Translations under genes and position numbers: made by a program
NCBI GenBank assembly: GCA_018333525.1
Contig: JAGXTF010000089.1
Location: 99,771 to 163,770, forward strand
Reading direction: 5' to 3'
Source: Bacteroidota bacterium
GTDB taxonomy: Bacteria > Bacteroidota > Bacteroidia > NS11-12g > UBA955
Length of the DNA: 64,000 nt
In this document: positions 1 to 10,186 of the stretch, piece after piece
Layout: every line of letters starts with the position of its first letter
Numbering within the stretch: the first letter of the stretch is position 1
The notes under the pieces: model-generated
Database searches by the model: none
What the model was told of the DNA's origin: nothing
The model's input: only the letters and a program-made list of their open reading frames with translations

Positions 1-1972
1 CGTTAGGTTTTCCTTCATCCAATTCTTCCGCAATTTTGCAGGCCATTAAAAACATTCGGTATTTTACCCCGTCTGAAAGCGGTTGATCCCAGGCCTGATG
101 GATAATTTGCAGTTGTTTTAAAGCTTCACCAAGGTTGGAATAAATAATTTTTTCTTCACACAAAAGCGAATTTTCAGTATCAAAAACAAACCATTCCGGT
201 TTTTCATTTCCAAAATCAAAAACAAAATTTCGGGTTCCAATAAATAATTTTTTGTTAAAAATACCTCTGCTGTTTTTCCAACGAACTACTGCCGGAAATA
301 CATAACAATTGCGGTTATCCTGGGTTTGTTCAATCTGCAACTTGTAAATAGAATCTGTTTTCTCCGTTACGGTATTGTACAATCCGGTTTCTGAATATAT
401 CAATTGTATTTTAGGATGGTTATCGTCTAAATACCACTGGTTAAAAAACCAGTTTAAGTCTTTTCCTGTAACCTCTTCAAATGCCATTCTCAGGTTTGCA
501 ACTTCCGCAGATTGAAATCTGTATATATTGAGGTATAATTTTAAGCTTTCACGAAAAGCATCATCGCCAACTGTGTTGCGAAGCATATGCAGTATGCAGC
601 CACCTTTTTGATAGCTGATATTGTCAAACAATTCTCCCTCATCTTCATATTCATAACGCACCAGTTTTTTGCCTTCTCCGCTGCCCGCAAAATCATATTG
701 ATTGCGCAAATCCACCAATAGAGATTCTGCATTGGATTTTCCGTAATAAAATTCTCTCCATAAATATTCTCCATAGGTTGCAAAGCTCTCATTTAAAGTA
801 ATATTGCTCCAGCTCTCCGTGGTTACCAGATCTCCGAACCACTGGTGAAATAATTCATGTGAAATATAATCCTCGTAGGAATTGTCCAAATGTTGCAGGG
901 AATCGTGTTGCAACGCTTCCATATGAACAGTTGCGCTGGTATTTTCCATTGCGCCGCTCACAAAATCGCGCACTACAACCTGGCTGTATTTATCCCATAC
1001 AAAATCTACACCCAGATAATTGCTGAAAAATTCCATCATTTTTGGTGTGTTTCCAAAAATCATAGGTGCATATTTTGCATATTTTTTTTCAACCAGATAA
1101 TTCACTTCTTTTCCCCGCCATTGGTCTTTTGTTACGCTCCAATTGCCAATGGCAATCATAGTCAGATATGGAGCATGTGGCTGTGTTTGTTCCCATTGAT
1201 CTACTCTTAACCCAGGTGAATCCGAAGGATAAGAGCGAATGAGCTTCCCATTGCTCAGACTCACCATGGTATCCGGAACATGGAGTTTAATATTCAGTGT
1301 GGTTTTTTGATTTGGTGCGTCTAATGTGGGAAACCATTTGCTGTTGCTTTCTGTTTCTCCTTGTGACCATATCTGGCGTGGTTTTGTAAATTGTTCCAGA
1401 TCATGGTTGATGAAATACAATCCGCGATCTTCAGTAATAGCATCATTCCCTTTGGCTGCAATTCCATAACTGTTGGATGCGTAATAAATTACCAGATGTA
1501 AACTTTCGTTTCTTTTGTATTTTCTGTGCAGGTAAACAATGAGTTCTTTGGAATTTCGATGTTTCCAAATAAGGTGGTAAGCAGTTGGTGATTTGGATTT
1601 TATCTGGTTGGAATCCAATGCAGTAACATCGCCAATCATTAAGGCTTTGGCATCGAGCACGAGTGAGTCCTGATCCAGGTAATGGGGATGAAGAAAAAGT
1701 TCAGCTTTGCCCATTGCCATCCTTTTGGAAAAATTGAAATGCAATTCAAGCGCAGTATGCTCCAAATCCCATATTTTTTCTTTGGTACCGCGGTACGATG
1801 AAAATAGAATTTCATTTGAACCGTGCCATTCCTCTCCACCGGAATGCAATACCGATGGATCCTCAAAATTCCATTCAATAGGTTCAGGATTTTGTTGTTT
1901 GTGTTTGAACCATTTGCAGGAAACTGCGGAGATGCAGATTACTGAAATTACAAGAATGGATTTCAGAGACAT
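1..1972 (-). CDS. M1 family metallo-aminopeptidase, lipoprotein (3' end outside window)
   Basis: Zinc aminopeptidase of the gluzincin M1 family, removing N-terminal residues from peptides. Reading the complement from the ATG at 1972 gives an open frame to the window edge (about 657 codons, no stop). The GAMEN substrate-binding motif is at residues 340-344. The zinc site HELFHQWFGDL starts at His372 (His372, Glu373, His376), with the third ligand Glu395 in NESFATYGEY, the exact HExxH-x18-E spacing. The N-terminus is a lipoprotein signal ending SAVSC near residue 19, so it should be anchored in the cell envelope. M1 enzymes of this type run roughly 600-900 residues, so little may be missing. 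aroE lies 46 bases upstream on the same strand. Confidence 0.95.
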   Translation of the reverse strand, partial: MSLKSILVISVICISAVSCKWFKHKQQNPEPIEWNFEDPSVLHSGGEEWHGSNEILFSSYRGTKEKIWDLEHTALELHFNFSKRMAMGKAELFLHPHYLDQDSLVLDAKALMIGDVTALDSNQIKSKSPTAYHLIWKHRNSKELIVYLHRKYKRNESLHLVIYYASNSYGIAAKGNDAITEDRGLYFINHDLEQFTKPRQIWSQGETESNSKWFPTLDAPNQKTTLNIKLHVPDTMVSLSNGKLIRSYPSDSPGLRVDQWEQTQPHAPYLTMIAIGNWSVTKDQWRGKEVNYLVEKKYAKYAPMIFGNTPKMMEFFSNYLGVDFVWDKYSQVVVRDFVSGAMENTSATVHMEALQHDSLQHLDNSYEDYISHELFHQWFGDLVTTESWSNITLNESFATYGEYLWREFYYGKSNAESLLVDLRNQYDFAGSGEGKKLVRYEYEDEGELFDNISYQKGGCILHMLRNTVGDDAFRESLKLYLNIYRFQSAEVANLRMAFEEVTGKDLNWFFNQWYLDDNHPKIQLIYSETGLYNTVTEKTDSIYKLQIEQTQDNRNCYVFPAVVRWKNSRGIFNKKLFIGTRNFVFDFGNEKPEWFVFDTENSLLCEEKIIYSNLGEALKQLQIIHQAWDQPLSDGVKYRMFLMACKIAEELDEGKPN

Positions 1973-2018
1973 ATTGGATTACTTGCAAGAATAATGCTGG
2001 AAAATGAAATGGCTTTTT

Positions 2019-2780
2019 TTATTCGACCGGAAATGTGCTTTCATCCTTGAAAATTTCCCATGCTGCTTCTGCTTGATATTGTAACATCTTTAATCCATTT
2101 GTTATCAGCGCGCCTTGTGCTTTACATGTTTTTAAAAATACAGTTTCAGCAGGGGAGTAGATTAAGTCCATGCAACAATGATCAGGTCCTATAAATTCAT
2201 ATGGAATATCCGGAATTTCACTTTCATTTGGATGCATTCCCAACGGTGTGGTTTGGATAATCAATTTATGACTTTCCAAAAGGTTTTTATGGAGGTCAGA
2301 ATATTTTAAATAACCTTCTTCATTTCTGCTGACTTTTTGAAAAACAATACCGATGTTTTTTAAGGATGTTGCAACAGCTTCTGATGCACCACCGGTGCCC
2401 AGTATAAGGGCATGCGATGGCAGAATAGGAAAGGTTTCCAACAAGGATTTTTGAAATCCGAAAATATCCGTATTAAATCCAATTAAACGTACAGAATTGG
2501 TTTCACGTAAAACTTTTACAGTGTTCACTGCACCGGTTTTTTGCGCATCCGGGTGCAGCTGATTCAGATAGGGAATAATTTGTTTTTTAAACGGAATGGT
2601 TACATTAAAACCGACGAGATTCGGATGTTTCATTATCCATTCCGGTAATTCGGAAATGTTATTTAATGGAAACAAACCATAAGTAAAATCATTTCGGTTT
2701 TCCTCCTGGAAAAATTCCCGAAAAATGCGCGGAGACTGGCTATGGGAGACAGGGTTGCCAATCAGCCCCAACAATTTCAT
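2019..2780 (-). CDS. aroE: Shikimate dehydrogenase (NADP+)
   Basis: Reduces 3-dehydroshikimate to shikimate in aromatic amino acid synthesis. The 253-residue protein begins MKLLGLIGNPVSHSQSP, the N-terminal substrate site with its SxS serines. Lys65 in NVTIPFKK and Asp105 in IGFNTD are the catalytic Lys/Asp pair, and a Rossmann loop GTGGAS follows near residue 128. The frame is open further upstream, but that extension lies wholly inside the dedA gene and has no AroE character, so the ATG at 2780 is chosen. The ATG overlaps the stop of the upstream dedA gene by one base (TAATG), implying translational coupling. Confidence 0.95.
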   Translation of the reverse strand: MKLLGLIGNPVSHSQSPRIFREFFQEENRNDFTYGLFPLNNISELPEWIMKHPNLVGFNVTIPFKKQIIPYLNQLHPDAQKTGAVNTVKVLRETNSVRLIGFNTDIFGFQKSLLETFPILPSHALILGTGGASEAVATSLKNIGIVFQKVSRNEEGYLKYSDLHKNLLESHKLIIQTTPLGMHPNESEIPDIPYEFIGPDHCCMDLIYSPAETVFLKTCKAQGALITNGLKMLQYQAEAAWEIFKDESTFPVE

Positions 2781-3430
2781 TATTTCGCCATTTTGTGTTT
2801 TATCCATTGAAAAGCAATGGGCAATAAGGAGATGGCAATAATTCCGAAAACCACAAATTCGAAATTTTTCTGCACCCAGGGGTGGGATCCAAGGGTATAA
2901 CCTGCAAGGCTTATCAGGCTTACCCAAAGTACCGCACCTGCGATACAAAATCCAATGAATTTTCGGTACGTCATGGTTCCAATGCCTGCTGCAAAAGGAG
3001 CAAAAGTTCTGATAATGGGAATGAAACGCGCAATAATGAGCGCTTTTCCACCATGTTTTTCATAAAATGCATGGGTTCTATCCAGGTATTCGCGTTTTAA
3101 CAATTTCCATTTCAAATCGAAAATGCGTACCCCAATTTTACTACCAATCAAATAATTTGTGTTGTCTCCAAGCAATGCAGCAACAATAAGCAGCGGAATT
3201 AAAATAAAAATGCTGAAATCGTTTTCGGGATTTGCAGCCAGTGCGCCAGCTGCAAATAACAAAGAATCTCCGGGCAATAATGGCATTACTACCAGGCCGG
3301 TCTCTACAAAGATGATCAGGAAAAGAATTCCATAAAGCCAGTTGCCATATTCCTGCATCCAGTCTTTGAGATAGTCGTTTAGGTGGGTAATAAAATGCAG
3401 CCCGTCTGCGAAAATGTTGAGAATGGTCAT
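2780..3430 (-). CDS. DedA/SNARE-associated family membrane protein
   Basis: Integral inner-membrane protein of the DedA family (216 residues), whose members are implicated in undecaprenyl-phosphate or phospholipid flipping and membrane-potential homeostasis. The family landmarks are present: an N-terminal helix ending in FVETGLVVMPLLPGDSLLF, the GDNTNYLIGSKIG loop, and the FIPIIRTFAPFAAGIG segment with its conserved arginine, followed by two C-terminal helices. It is co-transcribed with aroE through a one-base TAATG overlap. The exact substrate cannot be told from sequence. Confidence 0.92.
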   Translation of the reverse strand: MTILNIFADGLHFITHLNDYLKDWMQEYGNWLYGILFLIIFVETGLVVMPLLPGDSLLFAAGALAANPENDFSIFILIPLLIVAALLGDNTNYLIGSKIGVRIFDLKWKLLKREYLDRTHAFYEKHGGKALIIARFIPIIRTFAPFAAGIGTMTYRKFIGFCIAGAVLWVSLISLAGYTLGSHPWVQKNFEFVVFGIIAISLLPIAFQWIKHKMAK

Positions 3431-3458
3431 TTTTGAGTTCGCAATATTAGCACAGTAT

Positions 3459-3486
3459 TTGCGTTATCTCTATTGAATTATATTTG
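3459..3486 (+). promoter_or_regulatory. Bacteroidota-type promoter (TTG-N17-TATATTTG)
   Basis: A TTG at 3459-3461 and TATATTTG at 3479-3486, separated by 17 bases, match the Bacteroidota -33/-7 promoter pattern. Only four bases (CACC) separate the -7 box from the ATG of the small lipoprotein gene, so the transcript should be leaderless or nearly so. Confidence 0.6.
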
Positions 3487-3490
3487 CACC

Positions 3491-3613
3491 ATGCGCCGAA
3501 TTGTGTTTGTTATCTTCGCCACACTTATTATGTTCAGTGTCGTTTCCTGCGGCACACAACGCTCCGCTGTTGGCCATGGAGGCCAGAAAAAAGGCTGCAA
3601 CTGCGGCTTCTGA
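3491..3613 (+). CDS. Small lipoprotein, 40 residues, Cys-rich C-terminus
   Basis: A 40-codon gene. The product starts MRRIVFVIFATLIMFSVVSC, a typical signal peptide with lipobox SVVSC (lipidated Cys20). The mature part is only about 21 residues, basic, and ends KKGCNCGF with a CxC pair. It is preceded by a good -33/-7 promoter four bases before the ATG, which supports it being a real gene. Very short lipoproteins with a conserved tail are common in this phylum and have no known function; the CxC could bind a metal or form a disulfide, but nothing shows that. Upstream dedA diverges from it and ahcY lies downstream on the same strand. Confidence 0.72.
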   Translation: MRRIVFVIFATLIMFSVVSCGTQRSAVGHGGQKKGCNCGF

Positions 3614-3740
3614 GATATCTCTACTTTATCTGGTTTTATTTACATTTGATGGATGTACCATTATTGAATGAATTACATAAAGTAGTTGATGTTTGGGCCA
3701 TGAATTCTTGAACAATACGGCCTATTTCGCTATTTTTAAT

Positions 3741-3748
3741 TAATTTTG
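3741..3748 (+). promoter_or_regulatory. -7 promoter element of ahcY (TAATTTTG)
   Basis: TAATTTTG matches the TAnnTTTG consensus and lies 16 bases before the ahcY ATG. No convincing TTG was seen 17-23 bases upstream. Confidence 0.5.
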
Positions 3749-3764
3749 CAGCCCGAAAAATAAC

Positions 3765-5081
3765 ATGAGTACCGATACAATGACTTATATCCCCTACAAG
3801 GTAAAAGACATATCCCTGGCCGAATGGGGCCGCAAAGAAATCAAACTTGCCGAAGCAGAAATGCCGGGCCTGATGGCCATCCGCAATGAGTACCGCAGCC
3901 AGCAGCCTCTAAAAGGTGCCAGGATTGCAGGTTGTCTTCACATGACCATTCAAACCGCAGTGTTGATCGAAACCCTGAAGGAACTTGGCGCCGATGTGAC
4001 CTGGAGTTCCTGTAACATTTTCTCTACCCAGGATCATGCTGCAGCAGCAATTGCTGCTGCAGGAATTCCGGTTTATGCGTGGAAGGGAATGACCGAAGAA
4101 GAATACGAATGGTGCATTGAACAAACTCTGTTTTTTGGAAATGACCGCCAGCCATTGAATATGATTCTGGATGATGGGGGAGACCTCACCAATGTGGTTT
4201 TGGATAAATATCCCGAACTGGCAGCTTCTATCAAGGGTATCAGCGAAGAAACCACCACAGGTGTGCACAGATTATACGAAAGAGTAACGCATGGCACATT
4301 GCCGGTTCCTGCTATTAATGTGAACGACAGTGTTACCAAAAGCAAATTCGATAACAAATACGGTTGCAAAGAGAGTTTGGTGGATGCCATTCGCCGTGCA
4401 ACGGATATTATGATGGCAGGTAAAGTAGCAGTAGTAGCTGGTTACGGGGATGTTGGAAAAGGAAGTGCAGAAAGTCTTCGCGGTGCCGGAGCACGCGTAA
4501 TGGTTACCGAAATAGATCCGATATGTGCTTTACAAGCCGCTATGGATGGATTTGAGGTAAAGCGCCTGGAGAATGCCATTCCATTGGCGAATATTGTGGT
4601 TACTGCAACAGGAAACTGCAATATTGTTACCAAAGAACATTTCAAATTGATGAAAGACAAAACCGTAGTTTGCAACATCGGTCACTTTGACAATGAAATT
4701 GACGTGGCGTTTTTGAACAGTAATTATGGTTCTACCAAATACACTGTTAAACCACAAGTAGATGTTTACAATGTGGATGGAAAAGAAATTATTCTTTTGG
4801 CAGAAGGGCGTTTGGTTAATCTTGGTTGTGCGATGGGCCACCCGAGTTTTGTAATGAGCAACAGCTTTACCAACCAGACTTTGGCACAAATTGAATTGTG
4901 GAAGAACCACAGCAATTACGACAACAAAGTGTATGTGTTACCCAAACACCTGGATGAAAAAGTTGCAACTTTACATCTGGCACATGTGGGAGCTGAGCTT
5001 ACTGTTTTAACCAAGGAACAAGCCGATTATATTGGCGTTCCGGTAACTGGTCCATTTAAGAAGGACCATTATAGGTATTAA
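3765..5081 (+). CDS. ahcY: Adenosylhomocysteinase (S-adenosyl-L-homocysteine hydrolase)
   Basis: Hydrolyses S-adenosylhomocysteine to adenosine and homocysteine, relieving product inhibition of methyltransferases. The 438-residue protein carries the family hallmarks: [20 protein letters not shown], the [17 protein letters not shown] segment, [13 protein letters not shown], the NAD-binding loop GYGDVGKG at residues 226-233, the GHFDNEID segment and the C-terminal KDHYRY tail that reaches into the neighbouring subunit. It has its own -7 box. Its TAA stop shares the tetramer TTAA (5078-5081) with the stop of the convergent membrane-protein gene, so the two genes overlap by four bases. Confidence 0.98.
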   Translation: MSTDTMTYIPYKVKDISLAEWGRKEIKLAEAEMPGLMAIRNEYRSQQPLKGARIAGCLHMTIQTAVLIETLKELGADVTWSSCNIFSTQDHAAAAIAAAGIPVYAWKGMTEEEYEWCIEQTLFFGNDRQPLNMILDDGGDLTNVVLDKYPELAASIKGISEETTTGVHRLYERVTHGTLPVPAINVNDSVTKSKFDNKYGCKESLVDAIRRATDIMMAGKVAVVAGYGDVGKGSAESLRGAGARVMVTEIDPICALQAAMDGFEVKRLENAIPLANIVVTATGNCNIVTKEHFKLMKDKTVVCNIGHFDNEIDVAFLNSNYGSTKYTVKPQVDVYNVDGKEIILLAEGRLVNLGCAMGHPSFVMSNSFTNQTLAQIELWKNHSNYDNKVYVLPKHLDEKVATLHLAHVGAELTVLTKEQADYIGVPVTGPFKKDHYRY

Positions 5082-6760
5082 TTCTGTAGCAAACTTTTAT
5101 TCATTTTTATTTGAATAAAATGAATAATAATCAAAATAATTATTCCAATAATTCCAAACAAAAATCCCTGCATCACGTAGGGATTTTTGTATTTTAATAC
5201 AATCTCCTTCCCGGGTTTTTCCACACTCAACAAACCACTATAGAATTTGATTTTACCTTCTCCATGTAATTGCCAGTATTTGCTGTAACGCAGGTTAAAT
5301 ACCAGCAAATCCCCTGAAGTGCTGATGTTCATTTTGCCTGGAGTAAAGTGAATCTTTTCTGCGCCTGAAACGAATGAACGCATGGTGTCAAAAACCGGTG
5401 GGAGATTCAAGGGTTGGTAGGCATTCAATACCAATTCATTTTGCAACAAATGAATAAACCCCCTCTTTTTTTCTGCATCCGGAATCCGAACGGTTACCAG
5501 TTTTGGATCCGGATGTTGGGATACAACATTCTTCACTTCCATCATTGGCGAATCCTGCACAAAGCTGCAGTCGGCGCGGAAAGACAGGGATTGCGCAATT
5601 GCGGCAAATAAAAGAATCGCATAAGCAAAACCCTTTTCCTTCGTGTTTTTTAACACAAAAACCACTGCAACTGCAATTGCAAACAGAACAATAAAACCGA
5701 ATCGGGAAGGGGCGCGCAAACTGCTGAAAACGGGAAGGTATTTGTTCATCCAATACCATGGATTTACCATTTCAGGAGTATTTCCCAAACAAATCCAAAT
5801 TACAGGAATCGCCAGAACAAGCCATTTCCACCAGGATTTTATTTCGTTTTTATAATAAAAAATAATGCCCAATAAAATGATATTAAAACCAAGTGTATAT
5901 TCCCACCAGCCATGCCAGGTACCCATCCTGCTCTCATAACCACCCAGGGATTGCAGCCATTGAAATAATGAAATTCCACTTTCGTCTTTCATCAACCTTG
6001 GCGTTTCTTCCCATAATTTTAAACCAGGTAATATTTTCCAAAATCCAAAACAAATGGAAATAATAAGAATGGCAGGAAAAAGCAAAATACCTTGTCGGTT
6101 TCCATAAATCCACCAGTCTGCAATCAGCCATAAAAGCATGAGTGCAACGGCAATCAGAAACACGATAGGGGCGCCACCGATAATCATTTGAAGCAATACG
6201 AGAACGGCACCAATGGTATATTTCAGGGTATATTTTTCTTTTAGTTTTACCAAGAAATAAAACAACCAGGGAACCAAATATAAATAAAGCACATTGGAAT
6301 GTCCAGCCCGAAAAATATGGGCGCTGAAATAATTAGCAGCACATAAAATCAAAGAGAGAAACAGCGATATTTTTTCGTCTTTTTGGATGCTTTTAAAGAG
6401 TTTGAAACTCCCTATTGCGCCCAAAACCATGGCTAGAAGTATGCTCAATTTATATCCGTAAAAAGTACCGAAAACCAGAATGGGAATAAAGAAAATACTG
6501 AATTGACCCGCCTGCGGATCGGCAACAAAATCATAGCCAAAAGAGACAAATGGATTGTACAATGGCACACTTCCATATTCCACAACAGCCTTTCTGGCAG
6601 ATTCAAACATGGTATAAGTCAGATCCCAGTCTTCACCTCCATAAAAACTCCAATTGCGAGGCAGCCACAGGTTGGTTACGAACAATGCCCAAAGAAAATA
6701 AAATACCCATTTCCCATATTTGGAGGTGCTAAATTTCCATATACGTTCAGAATATTTCAT
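5078..6760 (-). CDS. Polytopic membrane protein, GT-C/YfhO-like
   Basis: A 560-residue protein with about a dozen hydrophobic helices followed by a roughly 110-residue C-terminal extracytoplasmic part and a last helix. The first loop contains [10 protein letters not shown] and a [15 protein letters not shown] segment, and a later helix starts with [12 protein letters not shown]. These are typical of GT-C-fold membrane glycosyltransferases and YfhO-like proteins, where an acidic pair in loop 1 acts on a lipid-linked sugar. This assignment rests on overall pattern and is moderate at best. Its start overlaps the end of the upstream membrane-protein gene by four bases (ATGA), so the two are probably translated together and may work on the same glycan or lipid. 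Confidence 0.7.
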   Translation of the reverse strand: MKYSERIWKFSTSKYGKWVFYFLWALFVTNLWLPRNWSFYGGEDWDLTYTMFESARKAVVEYGSVPLYNPFVSFGYDFVADPQAGQFSIFFIPILVFGTFYGYKLSILLAMVLGAIGSFKLFKSIQKDEKISLFLSLILCAANYFSAHIFRAGHSNVLYLYLVPWLFYFLVKLKEKYTLKYTIGAVLVLLQMIIGGAPIVFLIAVALMLLWLIADWWIYGNRQGILLFPAILIISICFGFWKILPGLKLWEETPRLMKDESGISLFQWLQSLGGYESRMGTWHGWWEYTLGFNIILLGIIFYYKNEIKSWWKWLVLAIPVIWICLGNTPEMVNPWYWMNKYLPVFSSLRAPSRFGFIVLFAIAVAVVFVLKNTKEKGFAYAILLFAAIAQSLSFRADCSFVQDSPMMEVKNVVSQHPDPKLVTVRIPDAEKKRGFIHLLQNELVLNAYQPLNLPPVFDTMRSFVSGAEKIHFTPGKMNISTSGDLLVFNLRYSKYWQLHGEGKIKFYSGLLSVEKPGKEIVLKYKNPYVMQGFLFGIIGIIILIIIHFIQIKMNKSLLQN

Positions 6761-8157
6761 TTTTCTTTTTCAAATGTAACCAATCGGTATTGTGAATTTT
6801 GGGTGAATTTAAAGTATTGCGTATTTAATGTATCGGTTTTAATTGGATATGCAAATGAGGCACCATAGAACAATCCCCTGGAATTCAATACGGTGGTATC
6901 CGGTTTGCCGGTAAACGGTTTCAGCGTAACGGATTTTCCGGAATTGGATTCGCTTCTCATAGCGGATTCATATGGCAAGGCCCAGGTTACCCGCCATTCT
7001 TCCGGATTTAAAATAGAATCTGAAAAATACAATTTTTCATGCCCCCGGATGGCTGTGTGCTGAAGCAATGCATCCAGTCGCTGCAATCGCTCCGTATAAA
7101 ATTTACCGGAATTCCACCTTTCGCGTATGCCGTTTCCAAAAAGACAAATCACCACAAATAAATACACCTTATACGCCCCCGGATTAGACAATGGAATGAA
7201 CAATGCCGGTATCACAAAAATGAGAGCAATGGGTGCGAAATTTTTTTCCATCATTAAATTGCTATCGCCTATACTGAAGATGGCAATTACAGAAAATATG
7301 CAGGCCAGAATGGTGAAAAATAACAGTATATTTTGTTTCAGATTTAAGGTAGTACTTAGAAATAAAATTGAAATTACAAAAATAAAAAAAGGCAGAAGAA
7401 TTCGACCTGGTATGGATTGTAAGAAATATTTCCAGGCGTAGGATTCAAAAATTGCAAATACGTTTTGCATATCCGTAGCTCTGGAAAGTACTTCATTTTC
7501 ATACCCTGTATTTGGCAATAAAAAGCGTTTGCCAATTACCATTATACCCAATACCAGCAATACAACCCATCCGGTTTTGTTACCTGTAAAAATCAAATAA
7601 AATACCGCGCCAAAAAACAAAAAGGGCAGCACACCTGGATGTGTAAAAAATGCAAGTATCATAACCAGAATTGCCATATAAACAGCAATTCCTTTTGCAC
7701 CTTCCGATTTCATCAGATATGCCAGGTATAAAACAGCAAAACACAGAGCCGGAGCCATTTCCGCAACGGAAAGATAAAACCATTCCGGACCGGTTAAGAT
7801 GTAAATCAACAGGGGTAAAATATATATTTGATTGTCATTGCTGATTCGCCAACACCAATATGAAATGCCTGCTGCCAATGCAATTGGCGCTGCACTAATA
7901 ATGGCTGTTATTACCACTACAGGTGCGTGCAGCCATGCGGCAAACCAGGCAGGTGCCAAAACCGGAACCATTCCCCATCTTCCATGTTCCACAGGAAATT
8001 GCAAATCGCAAATCCGAAACAATGCATAAGCGCTGTCCTGGTACAAACAACGTTCCTGTCCCATCCACAAGGAAAATCCTAACAGAACAATCCAAAGAAT
8101 CCAAATAAGACTTGGATATCCGGTACTGCTTGTTTTATTGATTTTTCTGGCAGACAA
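6757..8157 (-). CDS. Polytopic membrane protein of unknown function
   Basis: A 466-residue protein with about ten predicted helices beginning at residue 15 and a 110-residue hydrophilic C-terminal domain that is probably periplasmic. No catalytic motif is clear; the first loop holds YQDSAYALFRICDLQFPVEHGRW, and later there is FFTHPGVLPFLFFG. The topology resembles GT-C-type membrane proteins, as in its partner gene downstream (four-base overlap), but I do not recognise the family. The short gap to parE on the same strand (about 40 bases) leaves open that it is read through from parE. Confidence 0.7.
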   Translation of the reverse strand: MSARKINKTSSTGYPSLIWILWIVLLGFSLWMGQERCLYQDSAYALFRICDLQFPVEHGRWGMVPVLAPAWFAAWLHAPVVVITAIISAAPIALAAGISYWCWRISNDNQIYILPLLIYILTGPEWFYLSVAEMAPALCFAVLYLAYLMKSEGAKGIAVYMAILVMILAFFTHPGVLPFLFFGAVFYLIFTGNKTGWVVLLVLGIMVIGKRFLLPNTGYENEVLSRATDMQNVFAIFESYAWKYFLQSIPGRILLPFFIFVISILFLSTTLNLKQNILLFFTILACIFSVIAIFSIGDSNLMMEKNFAPIALIFVIPALFIPLSNPGAYKVYLFVVICLFGNGIRERWNSGKFYTERLQRLDALLQHTAIRGHEKLYFSDSILNPEEWRVTWALPYESAMRSESNSGKSVTLKPFTGKPDTTVLNSRGLFYGASFAYPIKTDTLNTQYFKFTQNSQYRLVTFEKEK

Positions 8158-8198
8158 TCCGGAAATATTTTAAATGAATTTGGTGTAGAATGATAAAA

Positions 8199-10073
8199 TT
8201 ATTCGACTTCCACAGGAATCGCTTCTTCTTCCACAACATCTTTTTCTACCACCAGATTATCAATTATAAATTCTTGTCTTTCCGGTGTGTTTTTGCCCAT
8301 GTAATAACTCAATATTTGTTCAATACTGGCTTCCTTGCGCAAGATTACGGGTTCCAGTCTGATGTCTGTTCCAATAAATTTACCAAACTCTTCCGGGCTA
8401 ATTTCACCAAGTCCTTTGAACCTGGTAATCTCCGGTTTGGAGCCCAACTTGATTACTGCGCGTTGTTTTTCTTCCCCACTATAGCAATAAATGGTTTCTT
8501 TTTTATTGCGAACCCGGAATAATGGAGTTTGTAAAATATACAAATGTCCGTTTCTCACCAGGTCCGGGAAAAACTGCAGAAAAAATGTCATCATCAGCAG
8601 GCGTATGTGCATGCCATCCACATCGGCGTCTGTAGCCAAAACTATTTTATTGTATCGCAAATTGTCCAGGCTTTCCTCGATATCCAGAGCATGTTGCAGC
8701 AAATTGAATTCTTCGTTTTCATAAACAATTTTTTTGCGCAAACCATAACAATTTAATGGTTTTCCCCGAAGGCTGAATACCGCCTGCAGCTCCGGATTCC
8801 TACTTTTGGTTATACTGCCGCTTGCACTATCTCCTTCGGTAATAAACAATGTGGAATCAAATCGATTTTCCTGTTTTACATCCTGAAAATGTACACGGCA
8901 ATCTCGCAATTTTTTGTTGTGTAAATTTGCTTTTTTCGCGCGTTCTCTGGCAAGTTTTTGTATTCCTGCCATGTCCTTTCTTTCGCGCTCATTTTGCAAT
9001 ATTTTCTTTAATAATGCCTCAGCAGTTTGTGAATTTTTATGTAAAAAATCATCCACTTCTTTTTTTACAAAATCCAGAACCGCACTTTTTATGCCGGGGC
9101 CATCCGGTCCCATATCTGCACTGCCAAGTTTGGTTTTGGTCTGGCTTTCAAATACAGGTTCCTGCACACGAACGCTGATTGCGGCACTAATACTTCCACG
9201 TATATCGGTGGCGTCAAATTCTTTTTTATAGAAATCGCGTATGGTTTTTACAATTGCTTCACGAAATGCCATTAAATGTGTTCCACCCTGGGTCGTAAAT
9301 TGCCCGTTTACAAAGGAATAATATTCCTCTCCGTAACTCTGGGTATGGCTGAAAGCAATTTCAAGATCTCCTCCTTTTGCGTGAATGATTGGATACAACA
9401 ATTCTTCTGTATTGACCTTGTTTTCCAGCAAATCCAGCAGCCCGCGCTTGGAAGCATAACTTTCCCCGTTATATCGGATGGTTAGGCCACTATTGAGGTA
9501 GGTATAATTTTGTACCTGCTCCCGCAAATACTCATCAATAAACCTGTAATTCTTGAAAACCGTATTGTCAGGTTCAAAACTGATCAGGGTACCATTGGTT
9601 TCTTTGCTTTCGGCTTCTTTGTGGTCTTTAATCAGTTCTCCGCGTTCAAAATCGGCGCGTTTGGTTTTACCATCCCTGAAACTTTGCACCACGAAGCTGG
9701 CGGATAAGGCATTTACAGCCTTGGTTCCAACCCCGTTTAAACCAACTGATTTTTGAAATGCCCTGCTGTCATATTTGCCACCTGTGTTGATTTTGGAAAC
9801 ACAATCAATCACTTTTCCCAAGGGAATTCCACGTCCGAAATCCCGGATTTTTACAAATTTATCGTCTACTGTAATTTCAATTTTTTTGCCATGGCCCATT
9901 ACATGTTCATCGATGCTGTTGTCCATGATTTCCTTAACCAGTACATAAATTCCGTCATCTGCCGCTGTGCCGTCTCCGAGCTTTCCGATGTACATCCCCG
10001 GGCGCATGCGTATATGTTCTTTCCAATCCAGACTCCTTATCTCGTCTTCCGTATACCTTGCTGTCTCGCTCAT
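8199..10073 (-). CDS. parE: DNA topoisomerase IV subunit B
   Basis: ATPase subunit of topoisomerase IV, which decatenates daughter chromosomes. GHKL ATPase motifs: [13 protein letters not shown] with the catalytic Glu and Mg-binding Asn, RDFGRGIP, and the [19 protein letters not shown] lid. The TOPRIM domain follows with [11 protein letters not shown] and the metal-binding [14 protein letters not shown]. About 624 residues from the start chosen at [17 protein letters not shown]; a start 10 or 12 codons further upstream is possible. It lacks the large insert of Gram-negative GyrB, consistent with ParE. The partner subunit gene parC lies about 41 kb away at 51201. Confidence 0.93.
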   Translation of the reverse strand: MSETARYTEDEIRSLDWKEHIRMRPGMYIGKLGDGTAADDGIYVLVKEIMDNSIDEHVMGHGKKIEITVDDKFVKIRDFGRGIPLGKVIDCVSKINTGGKYDSRAFQKSVGLNGVGTKAVNALSASFVVQSFRDGKTKRADFERGELIKDHKEAESKETNGTLISFEPDNTVFKNYRFIDEYLREQVQNYTYLNSGLTIRYNGESYASKRGLLDLLENKVNTEELLYPIIHAKGGDLEIAFSHTQSYGEEYYSFVNGQFTTQGGTHLMAFREAIVKTIRDFYKKEFDATDIRGSISAAISVRVQEPVFESQTKTKLGSADMGPDGPGIKSAVLDFVKKEVDDFLHKNSQTAEALLKKILQNERERKDMAGIQKLARERAKKANLHNKKLRDCRVHFQDVKQENRFDSTLFITEGDSASGSITKSRNPELQAVFSLRGKPLNCYGLRKKIVYENEEFNLLQHALDIEESLDNLRYNKIVLATDADVDGMHIRLLMMTFFLQFFPDLVRNGHLYILQTPLFRVRNKKETIYCYSGEEKQRAVIKLGSKPEITRFKGLGEISPEEFGKFIGTDIRLEPVILRKEASIEQILSYYMGKNTPERQEFIIDNLVVEKDVVEEEAIPVEVE

Positions 10074-10186
10074 GGATGCAATAATAATTCTATTTTTTGC
10101 CATTGGCAATTGCCAGTTTATGGGAATTTTACAATACTCTTATACCGGAACTATAGAAAAACCGAAGGGCTTCTTAATTTCGCGGC

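Noticed and set aside
2781..2948. Longer start for aroE
   Set aside because: The extension lies inside the dedA coding region in another frame and has no AroE sequence; the standard N-terminus begins at 2780.
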